DNA of 64,000 nucleotides from Microbacterium paraoxydans (lineage in GTDB: Bacteria; Actinomycetota; Actinomycetes; Actinomycetales; Microbacteriaceae): the NCBI RefSeq assembly GCF_020524545.1, contig NZ_JAIVLG010000003.1:124001-188000 (forward strand), written 5' to 3'. Shown here in pieces: positions 1 through 8,277 of the stretch. The notes beneath the pieces are model-generated. The model made no database searches. It saw only the letters and a list, made by a program, of their open reading frames with translations, and was not told the origin of the DNA. The position numbers were made by a program, and so were the translations under genes. The stretch's first letter is position 1. Each line of letters begins with the position of its first letter.

Positions 1-48
1 GATGAATCGAGAGTGCGGGGGCGCGGGACGGAGCAGGACACTTGGCAC

Positions 49-1128
49 ATGTCCACGACTCCGCCCATGCCGGACCTGCTGACGGCCGCCCGCTCGCACG
101 GAGCGACGAGGGAGCGCGCGCGGGAGGCCATCGGGCTCCAGATCTCGATCTTCGCCTTCATCCTCGCGGCGCTCGTGGCCCTTCCCGTCTTCGGGCTGCG
201 CGCGGCCCCGATCTCCGGCCCCGACTCGCTCGGCCAGTTCGTCGCACTGATGTCTGCGGTCACAGCGATCGTCGTCTTCGTGCTGGGGCGGATCATCGCC
301 GCCGATCCCGCCCGGGGGAAGCGTCTCGGCGTGCTCGACATCATCGACATCGCGGCGTTCGCGTTCGCCCACGCCATGATCGCGCTGCTCGGGTGGACGC
401 TGGCGGCGACGATCATGGAGCAGGGACTCCTCGGAGCCGTGGTGTATCCGATACCCGTGCTGATGCTGGCGGGAGCCGCCGCGGCGCTCACCGCATACAT
501 GACCTACTACTCCGCGACCCACCTCGATCTGCAGCTGCTGGCGACGGTGCTCGCGGTCTTCCTCGTGCTCGGAGTGCTCGCGAGCATGCTCACGGCGAGT
601 GACCCGCAGTGGTGGAAGGAGAACCTGAGCGCTCTCGGCATGACCGACGACCTCTCGGCGCGCGCCTTCAATCTGACTTTGATCGTCGCGGGCGTCCTCG
701 TGACGACACTGGCCCGCTACGCGACGAGGGGCATCCCGACCACCCATCCACGCGGGGTCGCCTCGGTGCGGACGTGTCTGGTCATCGTGGGCGTCTTCCT
801 CGGTCTCGTCGGAGTGTTCCCGGTCGATCAGCACTTCGCGCTGCACACGGGCGTGGCCTCGGGCATGGTCGTCGCGTACGCCGTGCTCGTGGTGGCCGTG
901 CGCCGATGGATTCCCGGTGTGTCCCGCACTTTCGTGCTCCTGGGCTACGTGTTCCTCCTGCTGATCCTGCTGCTCTCGTCCTTCTTCGCCGTCGGCTACT
1001 ACACGTTGACCGCGGTCGAGCTGGTGGCGGGGACGGTCGTCTTCACCTGGATCATCCTCTTCATCCGCACCGCCGATGCGCTCAAGCGCGACGTGGGTCA
1101 GACCACGGAGGCCGGGGTGAACACGTGA
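49..1128 (+). CDS. DUF998-type multi-pass membrane protein
   Basis: Integral membrane protein of about 359 residues with roughly eight or nine hydrophobic segments and short loops. The central stretch (SALGMTDDL followed by FNLTLIVAG) and the later FPVDQHFALHTGVAS match the layout I know from the DUF998 family, whose function is unknown. I prefer ATG 49 over the upstream in-frame GTG 13 because GACACT stands 6 nt before it, resembling the leaderless starts elsewhere in this window, and no ribosome-binding site favours GTG 13. The stop is 47 nt before the LuxR-type regulator on the same strand, which has its own promoter. No catalytic residues are recognisable. Family assignment is moderately sure; role unknown. 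Confidence 0.6.
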   Translation: MSTTPPMPDLLTAARSHGATRERAREAIGLQISIFAFILAALVALPVFGLRAAPISGPDSLGQFVALMSAVTAIVVFVLGRIIAADPARGKRLGVLDIIDIAAFAFAHAMIALLGWTLAATIMEQGLLGAVVYPIPVLMLAGAAAALTAYMTYYSATHLDLQLLATVLAVFLVLGVLASMLTASDPQWWKENLSALGMTDDLSARAFNLTLIVAGVLVTTLARYATRGIPTTHPRGVASVRTCLVIVGVFLGLVGVFPVDQHFALHTGVASGMVVAYAVLVVAVRRWIPGVSRTFVLLGYVFLLLILLLSSFFAVGYYTLTAVELVAGTVVFTWIILFIRTADALKRDVGQTTEAGVNT

Positions 1129-1163
1129 AGGAAATGCCCTTGAAGGAATGACTGCCGCGCCAT

Positions 1164-1169
1164 TACGTT
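1164..1169 (+). promoter_or_regulatory. -10 box TACGTT of the LuxR-family gene
   Basis: TACGTT is followed by 6 nt (GGTGCC) and then ATG 1176, with no ribosome-binding site. This suggests a leaderless mRNA starting at or next to the A of ATG. Confidence 0.55.
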
Positions 1170-1175
1170 GGTGCC

Positions 1176-3722
1176 ATGTCGCCCCCCGTACGATCGACGA
1201 CGCCGGGACCGACGGTGCGCTTCCGACCGCCGGCACCGCAACCAGGCGCCATCCGCCGCGATCGCGTGAGCGAAGCGCTCGGGGCGGCCGCGGCGACGAA
1301 CCCGCTCGTGGTGGTCAGTGCCCCCAGCGGATTCGGCAAGACCACTGCCGTCGCCGACTGGGCTTCCGGGCTCGAGCAGGTCGCCTGGCTGGGCCTCAGC
1401 TCGTTCGACTGCGACCCCTCGCGGCTGACGCAGGGAGTCGTGCACGCTCTGCTGGTCGGAGCCGAGAGAGCAGGGTGCTCGCTGGCCCTCGCGCGGGATC
1501 TGGATGACCCGAGCCATGCGTACCAGGAGATCTGCGCCGCCCTGGAGGAAGTCGACGACCGCGTGCATCTGATCATCGACGATGCCCAACGTGCGGGGGA
1601 GGACTGGCGTCGGGGCCTCCTCGGCATGCTCGCTGAGCAGGCTCCGGACAACCTGCGGATCGTCCTCGTCGGGACGACGCTGCTCGAGGTCACGCTCTCC
1701 CGGCATCGGATCACGCACCCGGGCGCCTTCGTGGGCGCGGAGACCCTCAGCTTCACGGCGCCGGAGGTGGAGCGTTTGCACGCGTCGGCGGCGAACGGTC
1801 TCGCTGCCGAGACGATCTTCGAGGAGACCAGGGGATGGCCGATAGCCGTCCGCCTGATGATGATCGGTGGGGCTCGACCGGATCCCGCGGCTCAGAGCGC
1901 TTCCGGCTTCCTCGGCGCCTACGTGCGCGAGCATGTTCTCGGCGCGTTGCCACCGGGCGTGGCCGACTTCGTGCTCGACGCCAGTGTGTGCGGTGAGCTG
2001 ACTCCGGAGCTGGCCATCGCGGTCACGAAGCGTCCCGAAGCGGCCGAGCTGCTCGAGACGTGTGTGCGGCTCGGACTCTTCCTCGACCGATTCGACGGGG
2101 CACACGGGGTCGTGTACCGCTGGCACGCATCCTTCGCACGCCAGTGCGCGGAGATCGTGCGTCTCGATGCCGCGCGATCCGCCGCCTGCCATCGCCGAGC
2201 CGCGACCGCGCTCGAGACGACGGACCCCATCGCATCGATCATGCATTCGCTCCGGGCCGGGGATTCCGTCACCGCGAGGGACACGTTGCTACGCCACTGG
2301 CTGGGCCTCGTCGTGGGCACCAGTGCCGCCGAGGTCGAGCGCACGGCGATCGAGATGCTGCACCGGTCCCCGGATGACGCGCAGGTGCTCCTCGTCCGCG
2401 CGTGCGCGAGCGACGTCCTCGGCGACCACCGTGTGGCCCGCGAGCTCTTTCGTCGCGCCGAGGGGACGGTGATCAGGACGTGCGAGGGCGCCGAACCCGC
2501 GGTCCTGCTGATCGCTCGGCTGTTCATCGCGGATGAACGCGCCGAAGTCGCCGATGCCAGCGCCAGAGTGCGCCGGATGCTCCTCGAGGAGGACTCGACC
2601 GAGCTCGGGGATCGCGCGGCGCTCAACTACCTCCTCGGCTGGACCGAGATCCGTCATCGAGGCAACCCGATGATCCCTCTCGAGTACTTCTCGGTCGCCG
2701 CGAGGGAGGCACAGACATCGGGTGACCGCGAACTGGCGAAGCGTTCTCTGGGGCATCTCGCCTTCGGGCAGACCTGGGCCGGGCGTCTCACCGATGCCCG
2801 GGTGTCCCTCGCCGCCGCGTACCAGGTCGAAGATGCCTCCCTCCCCTGGAGCACCTACGCCGGAGGGAGCGCAGCGACCGCCTCGGGCTATGTCGCGTAC
2901 TGGTCGGGCGAGTTCGCCGAGGCGATCCGGGCGTTCGGTACGGTGATCGCCAATGGAGGCTCCGACCGATCCTTCACGAGCGTGGCGCGCATGATGACCG
3001 CCTATGCGGCGGCGGAGACGGGTGACGTCGCTGCGTGCCGTCGCGCGGCGATCGGTATCCAGGACATTCCCCTCGAGGTGATCCAGGGGATCTCCTGGCC
3101 GGCGTTCCGGGAGTCGTCGGTCGCTCTGCTCGAGGAGGCGGTCGGGCGTCAGGATCGGGCGATGCGGATCGCCAGGAAATACATCCAGTGCCCGGACCTC
3201 CCCGTCGTCAACGTCGCACTCGCGGGGGTGCTGCGCCGGGCGGGTGAGTACTCCGCGGCGCTGGAGATGCTGCGCTCGCTCCGGCAGTTCAGCGAGATCT
3301 CCTACGTGAAGTCGGCGACGCTGATCACGGCCGCGGTGCTGCGGCGGCACGGCGGTCATCACGACGAGGCGCACGATCTGTGCGAGGCCGCGGTCGCGGT
3401 CGCTTCCGGCGAGAACATCCGGGTTCCCTTCGGCCCCCGCGAGACGGCGGTGCGCAAGCTGCTGGGTGAGCACGTCCACTTCGGCACGCAGTTCGACGAC
3501 TTCATCGGACGCTGCCTCGCGAACGACGCCGCGGGTTCGTTGGTGGAGACGCTCTCGGAGCGAGAGCGGGACGTCTTCCAACAGCTGCAGACCGCGCGGA
3601 CACTGCATGAGATCGCTCGCGAGTTGGCGGTGTCGATCAACACCGTCAAGACGCATCAGCGCGCGATATATCGCAAGCTCGGAGTGTCCTCGCGGCGCGA
3701 GGCGGTGCGCACCACGGTCTGA
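1176..3722 (+). CDS. MalT-like large LuxR-family transcriptional regulator
   Basis: An 848-residue STAND-type regulator. The N-terminal ATPase carries a Walker A motif at about residues 49-57 (PSGFGKTT) and a Walker B-like LIIDDAQ near 130. A long middle part rich in alanine and leucine helices looks like TPR or MalT-type repeats. The last 56 residues are a LuxR helix-turn-helix: LSERERDVF, then EIARELAVSINTVKTHQ and RKLGVSSRREAV. Such proteins bind ATP and an inducer, then activate promoters as oligomers. The gene ends 29 bp before the convergent DUF6325 gene, so the stress-type genes downstream are plausible targets, but no operator was identified. Length is normal for this class (about 850-900 residues). 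The inducer cannot be predicted. Confidence 0.85.
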   Translation: MSPPVRSTTPGPTVRFRPPAPQPGAIRRDRVSEALGAAAATNPLVVVSAPSGFGKTTAVADWASGLEQVAWLGLSSFDCDPSRLTQGVVHALLVGAERAGCSLALARDLDDPSHAYQEICAALEEVDDRVHLIIDDAQRAGEDWRRGLLGMLAEQAPDNLRIVLVGTTLLEVTLSRHRITHPGAFVGAETLSFTAPEVERLHASAANGLAAETIFEETRGWPIAVRLMMIGGARPDPAAQSASGFLGAYVREHVLGALPPGVADFVLDASVCGELTPELAIAVTKRPEAAELLETCVRLGLFLDRFDGAHGVVYRWHASFARQCAEIVRLDAARSAACHRRAATALETTDPIASIMHSLRAGDSVTARDTLLRHWLGLVVGTSAAEVERTAIEMLHRSPDDAQVLLVRACASDVLGDHRVARELFRRAEGTVIRTCEGAEPAVLLIARLFIADERAEVADASARVRRMLLEEDSTELGDRAALNYLLGWTEIRHRGNPMIPLEYFSVAAREAQTSGDRELAKRSLGHLAFGQTWAGRLTDARVSLAAAYQVEDASLPWSTYAGGSAATASGYVAYWSGEFAEAIRAFGTVIANGGSDRSFTSVARMMTAYAAAETGDVAACRRAAIGIQDIPLEVIQGISWPAFRESSVALLEEAVGRQDRAMRIARKYIQCPDLPVVNVALAGVLRRAGEYSAALEMLRSLRQFSEISYVKSATLITAAVLRRHGGHHDEAHDLCEAAVAVASGENIRVPFGPRETAVRKLLGEHVHFGTQFDDFIGRCLANDAAGSLVETLSERERDVFQQLQTARTLHEIARELAVSINTVKTHQRAIYRKLGVSSRREAVRTTV

Positions 3723-3751
3723 GCGCCGCGCTTCCGGCGACGCCGGGACAT

Positions 3752-4195
3752 TCAGTGGTGCTGCAGGGCCGTGGTGAGAATCGTGTTCGCGATCGCGGCC
3801 GGAATCGGTTGCATCGCGAGGATACTGTCCCCTCGTCGATCGACGTCGCGGGAGAAGCGTTCGCTCCAGGTCGGCTCGACGAGCATCAGCGCCGCGATGG
3901 TGCCGACCGGAAGATGCGAGGCGAAGTGCCGCGCATCGTCCTCGCTGACGAGGCCGGGGGTGTCGAGCCCGAGTCCGGCGAGCGCGAACTCGTCGGCATC
4001 GATCTCGATCAGTCGCCACTCGACGTCGTCTCGACGATGGATGATCAGGAAGTCCAGGAGGCGTATGGCCCCACTGTCCACCTGCCGGAGCACAGCCTCC
4101 AGGATGTTCGGGCTGAGGCGGCCGTCCTCCAGGCGCACGACGACGAACTCGACGTCACCGAGTGCCTGCAGGGTCACACCGACCGCCTCAGCCAC
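3752..4195 (-). CDS. DUF6325 family protein (copy 1)
   Basis: A 147-residue soluble protein without signal or membrane segment. It aligns by eye with the protein at 5969-6400. Both have an N-terminal strand ending in FVVVRLE or FYLVGFE, then VDSG(A/V)(I/V)RLLDF(L/V), an acidic stretch after E(I/L)DAD, a central L-rich part and a C-terminal IP(A)..AN or VPAPVVNA motif. I recognise this as DUF6325, which has no assigned biochemical function. GTG 4195 lies 4 nt after the stop of the SHOCT gene (4200-4586), so the two form an operon. The mirror-image pair downstream supports a working relationship between DUF6325 and SHOCT proteins. Confidence 0.7.
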   Translation of the reverse strand: MAEAVGVTLQALGDVEFVVVRLEDGRLSPNILEAVLRQVDSGAIRLLDFLIIHRRDDVEWRLIEIDADEFALAGLGLDTPGLVSEDDARHFASHLPVGTIAALMLVEPTWSERFSRDVDRRGDSILAMQPIPAAIANTILTTALQHH

Positions 4196-4199
4196 GATC

Positions 4200-4586
4200 T
4201 CAGCTCAGCGCGCGTGCCTTGATGGCAGCGAACTCGTCGGGGGTGATGCTGCCGGCGGCGAGGAGTTTCGATGCCTTGTCGATCTCGTCACTGGGACTGG
4301 CCCCGGCGACGCTGCGGATGTAGGAGTCCGCGGCCTGCTGCTGCTCCTTGTAGGCGGAAGCGCTGCGTTCGCCCATGCCCTGGCCGCGCGCGATCAAGTA
4401 GACGAGCGCTGTGAGGAACGGCACGAAGATGAGGAAGATGATCCAGACGGCCTTCCACCATCCGTTCAGGGCGTGGTCCCGGAACAGGTCCGCCACGATG
4501 TTGAACAGCACCATCAGGTAGGAGATGAACACGAAGACCCAGAAGAACCACCAGATGATGTCCCAGAAGCTTGTCCAAATCGACAC
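4200..4586 (-). CDS. PLDc_N-like membrane protein with C-terminal SHOCT domain
   Basis: A 128-residue protein. Residues 1-28 and 42-66 are two hydrophobic segments with the tryptophan-rich pattern of the phospholipase D N-terminal membrane domain (WWKAVWIIFLIFVPFLTALVYLIARG). The last 32 residues are a SHOCT domain (IDKASKLLAAGSITPDEFAAIK), a short helical module frequent at the C-termini of small membrane or secreted proteins. There is no phospholipase catalytic HKD motif. The start is GTG 4586, preceded by AAAGGGG about 7 nt upstream on the minus strand. It is the first gene of a two-gene operon with the DUF6325 gene. The SHOCT tail probably mediates oligomerisation or partner binding; this is inference. 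Confidence 0.75.
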   Translation of the reverse strand: MSIWTSFWDIIWWFFWVFVFISYLMVLFNIVADLFRDHALNGWWKAVWIIFLIFVPFLTALVYLIARGQGMGERSASAYKEQQQAADSYIRSVAGASPSDEIDKASKLLAAGSITPDEFAAIKARALS

Positions 4587-4734
4587 GTCGGACCCCTTTC
4601 ATTGGATTTACTGCGTACCGCGATAGTGACAGCGTGACCGCGAGGGAAGGAGTCCCGCTCACCCCTAGCGGGCGACCCCGCGGCCGTCATCAGGAACGGG
4701 TGAGGCGGTGGCCGCTCGGTTCGAGCCGTGCGCG

Positions 4735-4740
4735 TAACGT
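4735..4740 (+). promoter_or_regulatory. -10 box TAACGT of the AI-2E-family gene
   Basis: TAACGT stands 7 nt before GTG 4748. It supports that GTG as the start instead of the longer in-frame reading beginning at 4571, which would overlap the promoter and first codons of the divergent SHOCT gene. Confidence 0.5.
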
Positions 4741-4747
4741 GCACTCC

Positions 4748-5875
4748 GTGGACGAGACGGAGCCTTCGGCGCAGACGGAGGGGAAGAGCGGTCGACGTCT
4801 GTCGCGCCTGCAGCTCGTGCTCCCGGCGAAGCCGCTGCTGTCAGGTTTCTCGGTCGCGGTGGGCGTCCTGCTCGCGATCGCTCTGGCCGCGACGATCGCC
4901 GGCATCTCGACCGTTCTCGTCTCGATCTTCTTGGGAATGTTCCTCGCGCTCGGACTCGACCCGGCCGTGCGTGCCCTCGAGCGCCGGGGGATGGGGCGCG
5001 CGGCGGGCGTCGCGGTCGTCGCCGCCGTCTTCCTCGCCGTCGTCGCGGTGATCCTCCTCGTCCTCGTACCGATGACGATCCGCCAGATCTCCGCCGCGAT
5101 CGAGGCGGCGCCGGAAACCATCGCGGCAGTGCAGCAGAGCGAGTGGTACCTCTCCCTGGAGGCGAACCTCGGTGTCGATCTCTCGTCCGTGGTCGCCGAG
5201 GGCCTCCATTCGCTCACCACGCTCTCCTCCTTCCTGGCGATCTCCGGAGGGGTGCTGAAAGCCGGGTTCGGTGTGATCGGAGCGGTGTCGAGCTTCATCA
5301 TGGTGGTCGTCCTCACTCTGTACTTCGTATCCTCGCTGCAGAGCATCAAGGGCGCGGTCGCCGCTCTGGTTCCGCAGTATCGACGAGCCCGCTTCGCCGA
5401 CCTGCTGGATGAGGTCACGCGGTCGGTGGGTGGTGTGGTGGCCGGTGGAGTGACCCTCTCGGCGATCAATGCGCTGGTCGTGCTCGTGATCCAGTTCGCG
5501 GTCGGCTCGTCCATCCCCGCGGTGATGGCGATCGTCGCGTTCTTCGTCACGCTGGTACCGATGATCGGGTCACTGGTGTTCCTGCTCATCGGGGGTGTCG
5601 CGACGCTGTTCGTCAGCCCGATGGCCGCGCTGATCTTTGCGATCGCGTACCTCGTGTACATCCAGGTGGAGGCCTACGTGGTCACCCCGCGGGTCATGGG
5701 CAAGGCTGCCGCGGTGCCCGGGGTGCTCGTGATCATCGGCGCGATGATCGGCGCCACGCTTCTGGGCCTGCTCGGCGCCCTCGTGGCGATTCCGCTGACC
5801 GCGTCGATCCTCATCATCGTCCGCAAGGTGTGGATTCCGCGCCAGAACAGTCGGACCGAACCGCCGGACGGCTGA
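4748..5875 (+). CDS. AI-2E family transporter (PerM/TqsA-like permease)
   Basis: A 375-residue polytopic membrane protein of the AI-2E family (PF01594). The order is typical: two N-terminal hydrophobic helices (FSVAVGVLLAIALAATIAG, then STVLVSIFLGMFLALGLDPAVR), a third helix, a soluble stretch with amphipathic helices at about residues 115-180, and a C-terminal bundle ending with a GLLGALVAIPLTASILIIV-like segment just before the basic tail. The LDPAVRALERRG motif after the second helix is characteristic. Members export autoinducer-2 or act as ion antiporters; the substrate here is not predictable. GTG 4748 was chosen by the -10 box. A hairpin follows the stop. The gene sits between two DUF6325-SHOCT pairs. 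Confidence 0.85.
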   Translation: MDETEPSAQTEGKSGRRLSRLQLVLPAKPLLSGFSVAVGVLLAIALAATIAGISTVLVSIFLGMFLALGLDPAVRALERRGMGRAAGVAVVAAVFLAVVAVILLVLVPMTIRQISAAIEAAPETIAAVQQSEWYLSLEANLGVDLSSVVAEGLHSLTTLSSFLAISGGVLKAGFGVIGAVSSFIMVVVLTLYFVSSLQSIKGAVAALVPQYRRARFADLLDEVTRSVGGVVAGGVTLSAINALVVLVIQFAVGSSIPAVMAIVAFFVTLVPMIGSLVFLLIGGVATLFVSPMAALIFAIAYLVYIQVEAYVVTPRVMGKAAAVPGVLVIIGAMIGATLLGLLGALVAIPLTASILIIVRKVWIPRQNSRTEPPDG

Positions 5876-5878
5876 CCG

Positions 5879-5897
5879 CTCACCCGGTTGGGGTGAG
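5879..5897 (+). terminator. Hairpin terminator after the AI-2E-family gene
   Basis: CTCACCC (5879-5885) pairs with GGGTGAG (5891-5897) across a 5-nt loop, 4 nt after the stop codon. There is no T-run, as is common in high-GC actinobacteria. Confidence 0.5.
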
Positions 5898-5968
5898 AAT
5901 GCGGACCTTCGCGCCGGCAGCGATGCGAGCATGAGCGCACGGTTCGTCACCGTGAGAAAGGACAATCC

Positions 5969-6400
5969 ATGAATGACTTCCGATTCGGCCCCGCCGAGTT
6001 CTACCTCGTGGGTTTCGAGGGCGAGCGTCCCGACCCGGCGACGTTCCGGGCGTTGACCGACCTCGTCGACAGCGGCGTCGTCCGGTTGCTCGACTTCGTC
6101 GTGCTGTCGAAGTCGGCCAGCGGTGAGGTGGAGATCGTCGAACTCGATGCGGATGACGGCGACCTCGGGCTGGACGATTTCCAGCCGATCGCCGCCGGGC
6201 TCGCCGGTGAGGAGGACGTGGAGGCTCTCGCTGCCGCGCTCGATCCGGGGCAGTCCGCAGCCGTCGTCGTCTTGGAGCTCGCGTTCGCGCGCGCTCTGGC
6301 GCAGAGCCTCGCTGCGGCAGGCGGGCAGGTGCTCCGGAGCGAGCGCGTCCCCGCTCCCGTCGTGAACGCCATGATGGACATCCTCGAGCAGGAAGGTTGA
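5969..6400 (+). CDS. DUF6325 family protein (copy 2)
   Basis: A 143-residue soluble acidic protein, paralogous to the one at 3752-4195 (shared VDSGVVRLLDFV, EIVELDADDGDL and a C-terminal VPAPVVNAMMDI). The start ATG is preceded by GAAAGGA at good spacing. Its stop is only a few bases before the start of a SHOCT-domain gene, so this is again a DUF6325-SHOCT operon, here in the opposite gene order and strand to copy 1. Sequence divergence between the copies is high apart from the shared blocks, which argues against a recent tandem duplication. Function unknown. Confidence 0.7.
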   Translation: MNDFRFGPAEFYLVGFEGERPDPATFRALTDLVDSGVVRLLDFVVLSKSASGEVEIVELDADDGDLGLDDFQPIAAGLAGEEDVEALAAALDPGQSAAVVVLELAFARALAQSLAAAGGQVLRSERVPAPVVNAMMDILEQEG

Positions 6401-6404
6401 TGAC

Positions 6405-6746
6405 ATGCCCATGAGAAGATTCGGTCGCCCCGGATTGATCGGACTGGCCGCCAGGACAGCCGTGGTGGCGGGAACGGCTTCGGCCGTCGGCGGTGCCATG
6501 TCCCGAAACCAGCAGCAGCGGGCTCAGGGGCAGTACGAGCAGCAGCAGTACGAAGCCGCACAGCAGCAGGCGCAGATCGACGCGGCCGCGCAGAACGCCG
6601 CAGCGCAATACGCGGCCGCCCCCGCGCCCGCGGCAGCGGCACCCGATGACATGGTCGCTAAGCTGCAGCAGTTGGCGGCGCTGAAGGAATCGGGTGTGCT
6701 GTCGCAGGAGGAGTTCGTCGCGGCGAAGCAGAAGCTGCTGAGCTGA
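6405..6746 (+). CDS. Small SHOCT-domain protein
   Basis: A 113-residue protein. Residues 8-30 are a moderately hydrophobic, glycine/alanine-rich segment (RPGLIGLAARTAVVAGTASAVGG) that may be a membrane anchor. Residues 34-80 are a Gln/Ala-rich low-complexity linker, and the last 30 residues are a SHOCT domain (MVAKLQQLAALKESGVLSQEEF). It begins 4 nt after the DUF6325 gene, suggesting translational coupling. The glycine-zipper-like N-terminus plus SHOCT is a common actinobacterial arrangement. The molecular role is unknown. Confidence 0.75.
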   Translation: MPMRRFGRPGLIGLAARTAVVAGTASAVGGAMSRNQQQRAQGQYEQQQYEAAQQQAQIDAAAQNAAAQYAAAPAPAAAAPDDMVAKLQQLAALKESGVLSQEEFVAAKQKLLS

Positions 6747-6803
6747 CGAACCGGTGAGCACTGGATCCGGTGCACACGGGCGGGACACGGAGGAGGAAGC
6801 CGA

Positions 6804-8156
6804 ATGAGCGAACTGGAGGATCTGCGCGCCCGCGTTCTTCTCCTCGAACAGGAGAACGAGACGCTCAGGAGTTCGCCCGAGAAGTCGCGCAGGCAGCCGG
6901 TGGCGAGGAGCATCGTCGCGGGGATCGTGCTCGCTGTCGCCGTGCTGATGGCACCGATCGCGGCGATGGGCACCTGGGCGCGCCTCCAGCTCGTGGACGC
7001 CGATCGGTTCGTGGCGACATTCGCACCGCTCGCCGAAGACCCCGATGTTCAGGATTTCGTCGCCGATCAGGTCAGCACCGCGATCCACGAGCAGGTCGAC
7101 CTCGACGCTGTCGTCGGCGAGGTGTTCGACGGTTTGCGGGAGTTGGATCTTCCCCCTCGTGCGTCCTCCGCCCTCAGCCTCCTGGAGGCCCCGGCAGCCA
7201 GCGGGCTGACCTCCCTCGTCGACAACGTGATCCATGATGTGGTCGCCTCGGACCAGTTCGCCGACATCTGGGCGCAGTCGCTGCGTTTCAGTCATGAGCG
7301 CGCAGTGGCGATCATGCAGAACAGCCCGGACACTGCGCTGCAGCTCGCAGACGACGGCGTGTTGTCCATCGATGTCGGTCTCGTGGTCGAGCGGGTCAAG
7401 GCGGTGCTCACGGAACGCGGGGTCGGATTCGCGGAGTTGATCCCGCAGATCGATCGGTCGATCCCCATCGCGCAGGCCGATGCCCTGGTGCTGGTGCGGA
7501 CGGTCTACCAGATCGCGGTGGCCGCGGGCTTCTGGCTGCCCTGGGTCGTGCTCGGCCTGGTGGTCGGCGGCATCCTGATCGCCCGTAACCGCCCACGCGC
7601 GCTGTTCTGGACCAGTGCAGCGCTCGCCGTCGCCTTCCTCCTCCTGGCCGCGGGGATGGGCATCGGACGGGTCTTCTTCATCGGTGCGGTCAGTCCGTCC
7701 ATCATGACGGCCGCTGCGGCGCAATCCCTGTTCGATCAGGTGACGTCGCTGCTGAGTTCGACGATCGCTGCGCTGGCCCTTGTCGGAGTGCTGGTGGCGG
7801 TGTGGGCGTGGATCGCGGGGTCGAGCCGCAGCGCGGTCGCCCTCCGGGGTGCTCTCGCGAGCGGGTTCGCCGCGATGAGGAGCACCTGGGAACGTCGGGG
7901 GGTCTCCACGGGGCGCTTCGGCCTTGCGGTCGACCGCTTCCACGGCCCGATCGTCATCGCCGGTATGGCGCTCGCCCTGCTCATCCTCATCATGACGCGA
8001 CCGGTCTCGTTCGGTTCGGTGATCGGGGTGTCGGTGGGACTCGTGGTCTTCCTCGTCATCGTCGAGCTGTTGCGCCGTCCGGCACCGGTGCCCGCAGCCG
8101 AACTGGCGGATGACGACACGGATATCCCGGTCCCCACGGTGCCGCTCGGTCCGTGA
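6804..8156 (+). CDS. Coiled-coil, multi-pass membrane protein with large extracytoplasmic loop
   Basis: A 450-residue protein. Residues 1-22 form a short leucine-heptad coiled coil (LEDLRARVLLLEQENETLR) in the cytoplasm. A first membrane helix follows at about 33-56, then a loop of about 175 residues predicted outside the membrane (DADRFVATFAPLAEDPDVQ onward), then about five further helices between 235 and 432. I know similar uncharacterised integral membrane proteins from other actinobacteria but no function. It starts 57 nt after the SHOCT gene, preceded by GGAGGAAG, and probably belongs to the same transcript. The coiled coil suggests dimerisation or a cytoplasmic partner; this is inference. 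Confidence 0.65.
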   Translation: MSELEDLRARVLLLEQENETLRSSPEKSRRQPVARSIVAGIVLAVAVLMAPIAAMGTWARLQLVDADRFVATFAPLAEDPDVQDFVADQVSTAIHEQVDLDAVVGEVFDGLRELDLPPRASSALSLLEAPAASGLTSLVDNVIHDVVASDQFADIWAQSLRFSHERAVAIMQNSPDTALQLADDGVLSIDVGLVVERVKAVLTERGVGFAELIPQIDRSIPIAQADALVLVRTVYQIAVAAGFWLPWVVLGLVVGGILIARNRPRALFWTSAALAVAFLLLAAGMGIGRVFFIGAVSPSIMTAAAAQSLFDQVTSLLSSTIAALALVGVLVAVWAWIAGSSRSAVALRGALASGFAAMRSTWERRGVSTGRFGLAVDRFHGPIVIAGMALALLILIMTRPVSFGSVIGVSVGLVVFLVIVELLRRPAPVPAAELADDDTDIPVPTVPLGP

Positions 8157-8277
8157 GTCGCTGAACGATCACACGGGCTCACCCCGTGCAGGTGAGCGGC
8201 AGGCTCCACGCCGACCGTGGCCAGCGATACTCGACACGTGGCTGGCAGCCGCCTGGCCCCCGATCGAAGGAGTGCAG

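Noticed and set aside
5880..7943. 687-codon minus-strand open frame opposite the DUF6325, SHOCT and coiled-coil genes
   Set aside because: No domain or start context; the plus-strand genes have ribosome-binding sites and recognisable domains.
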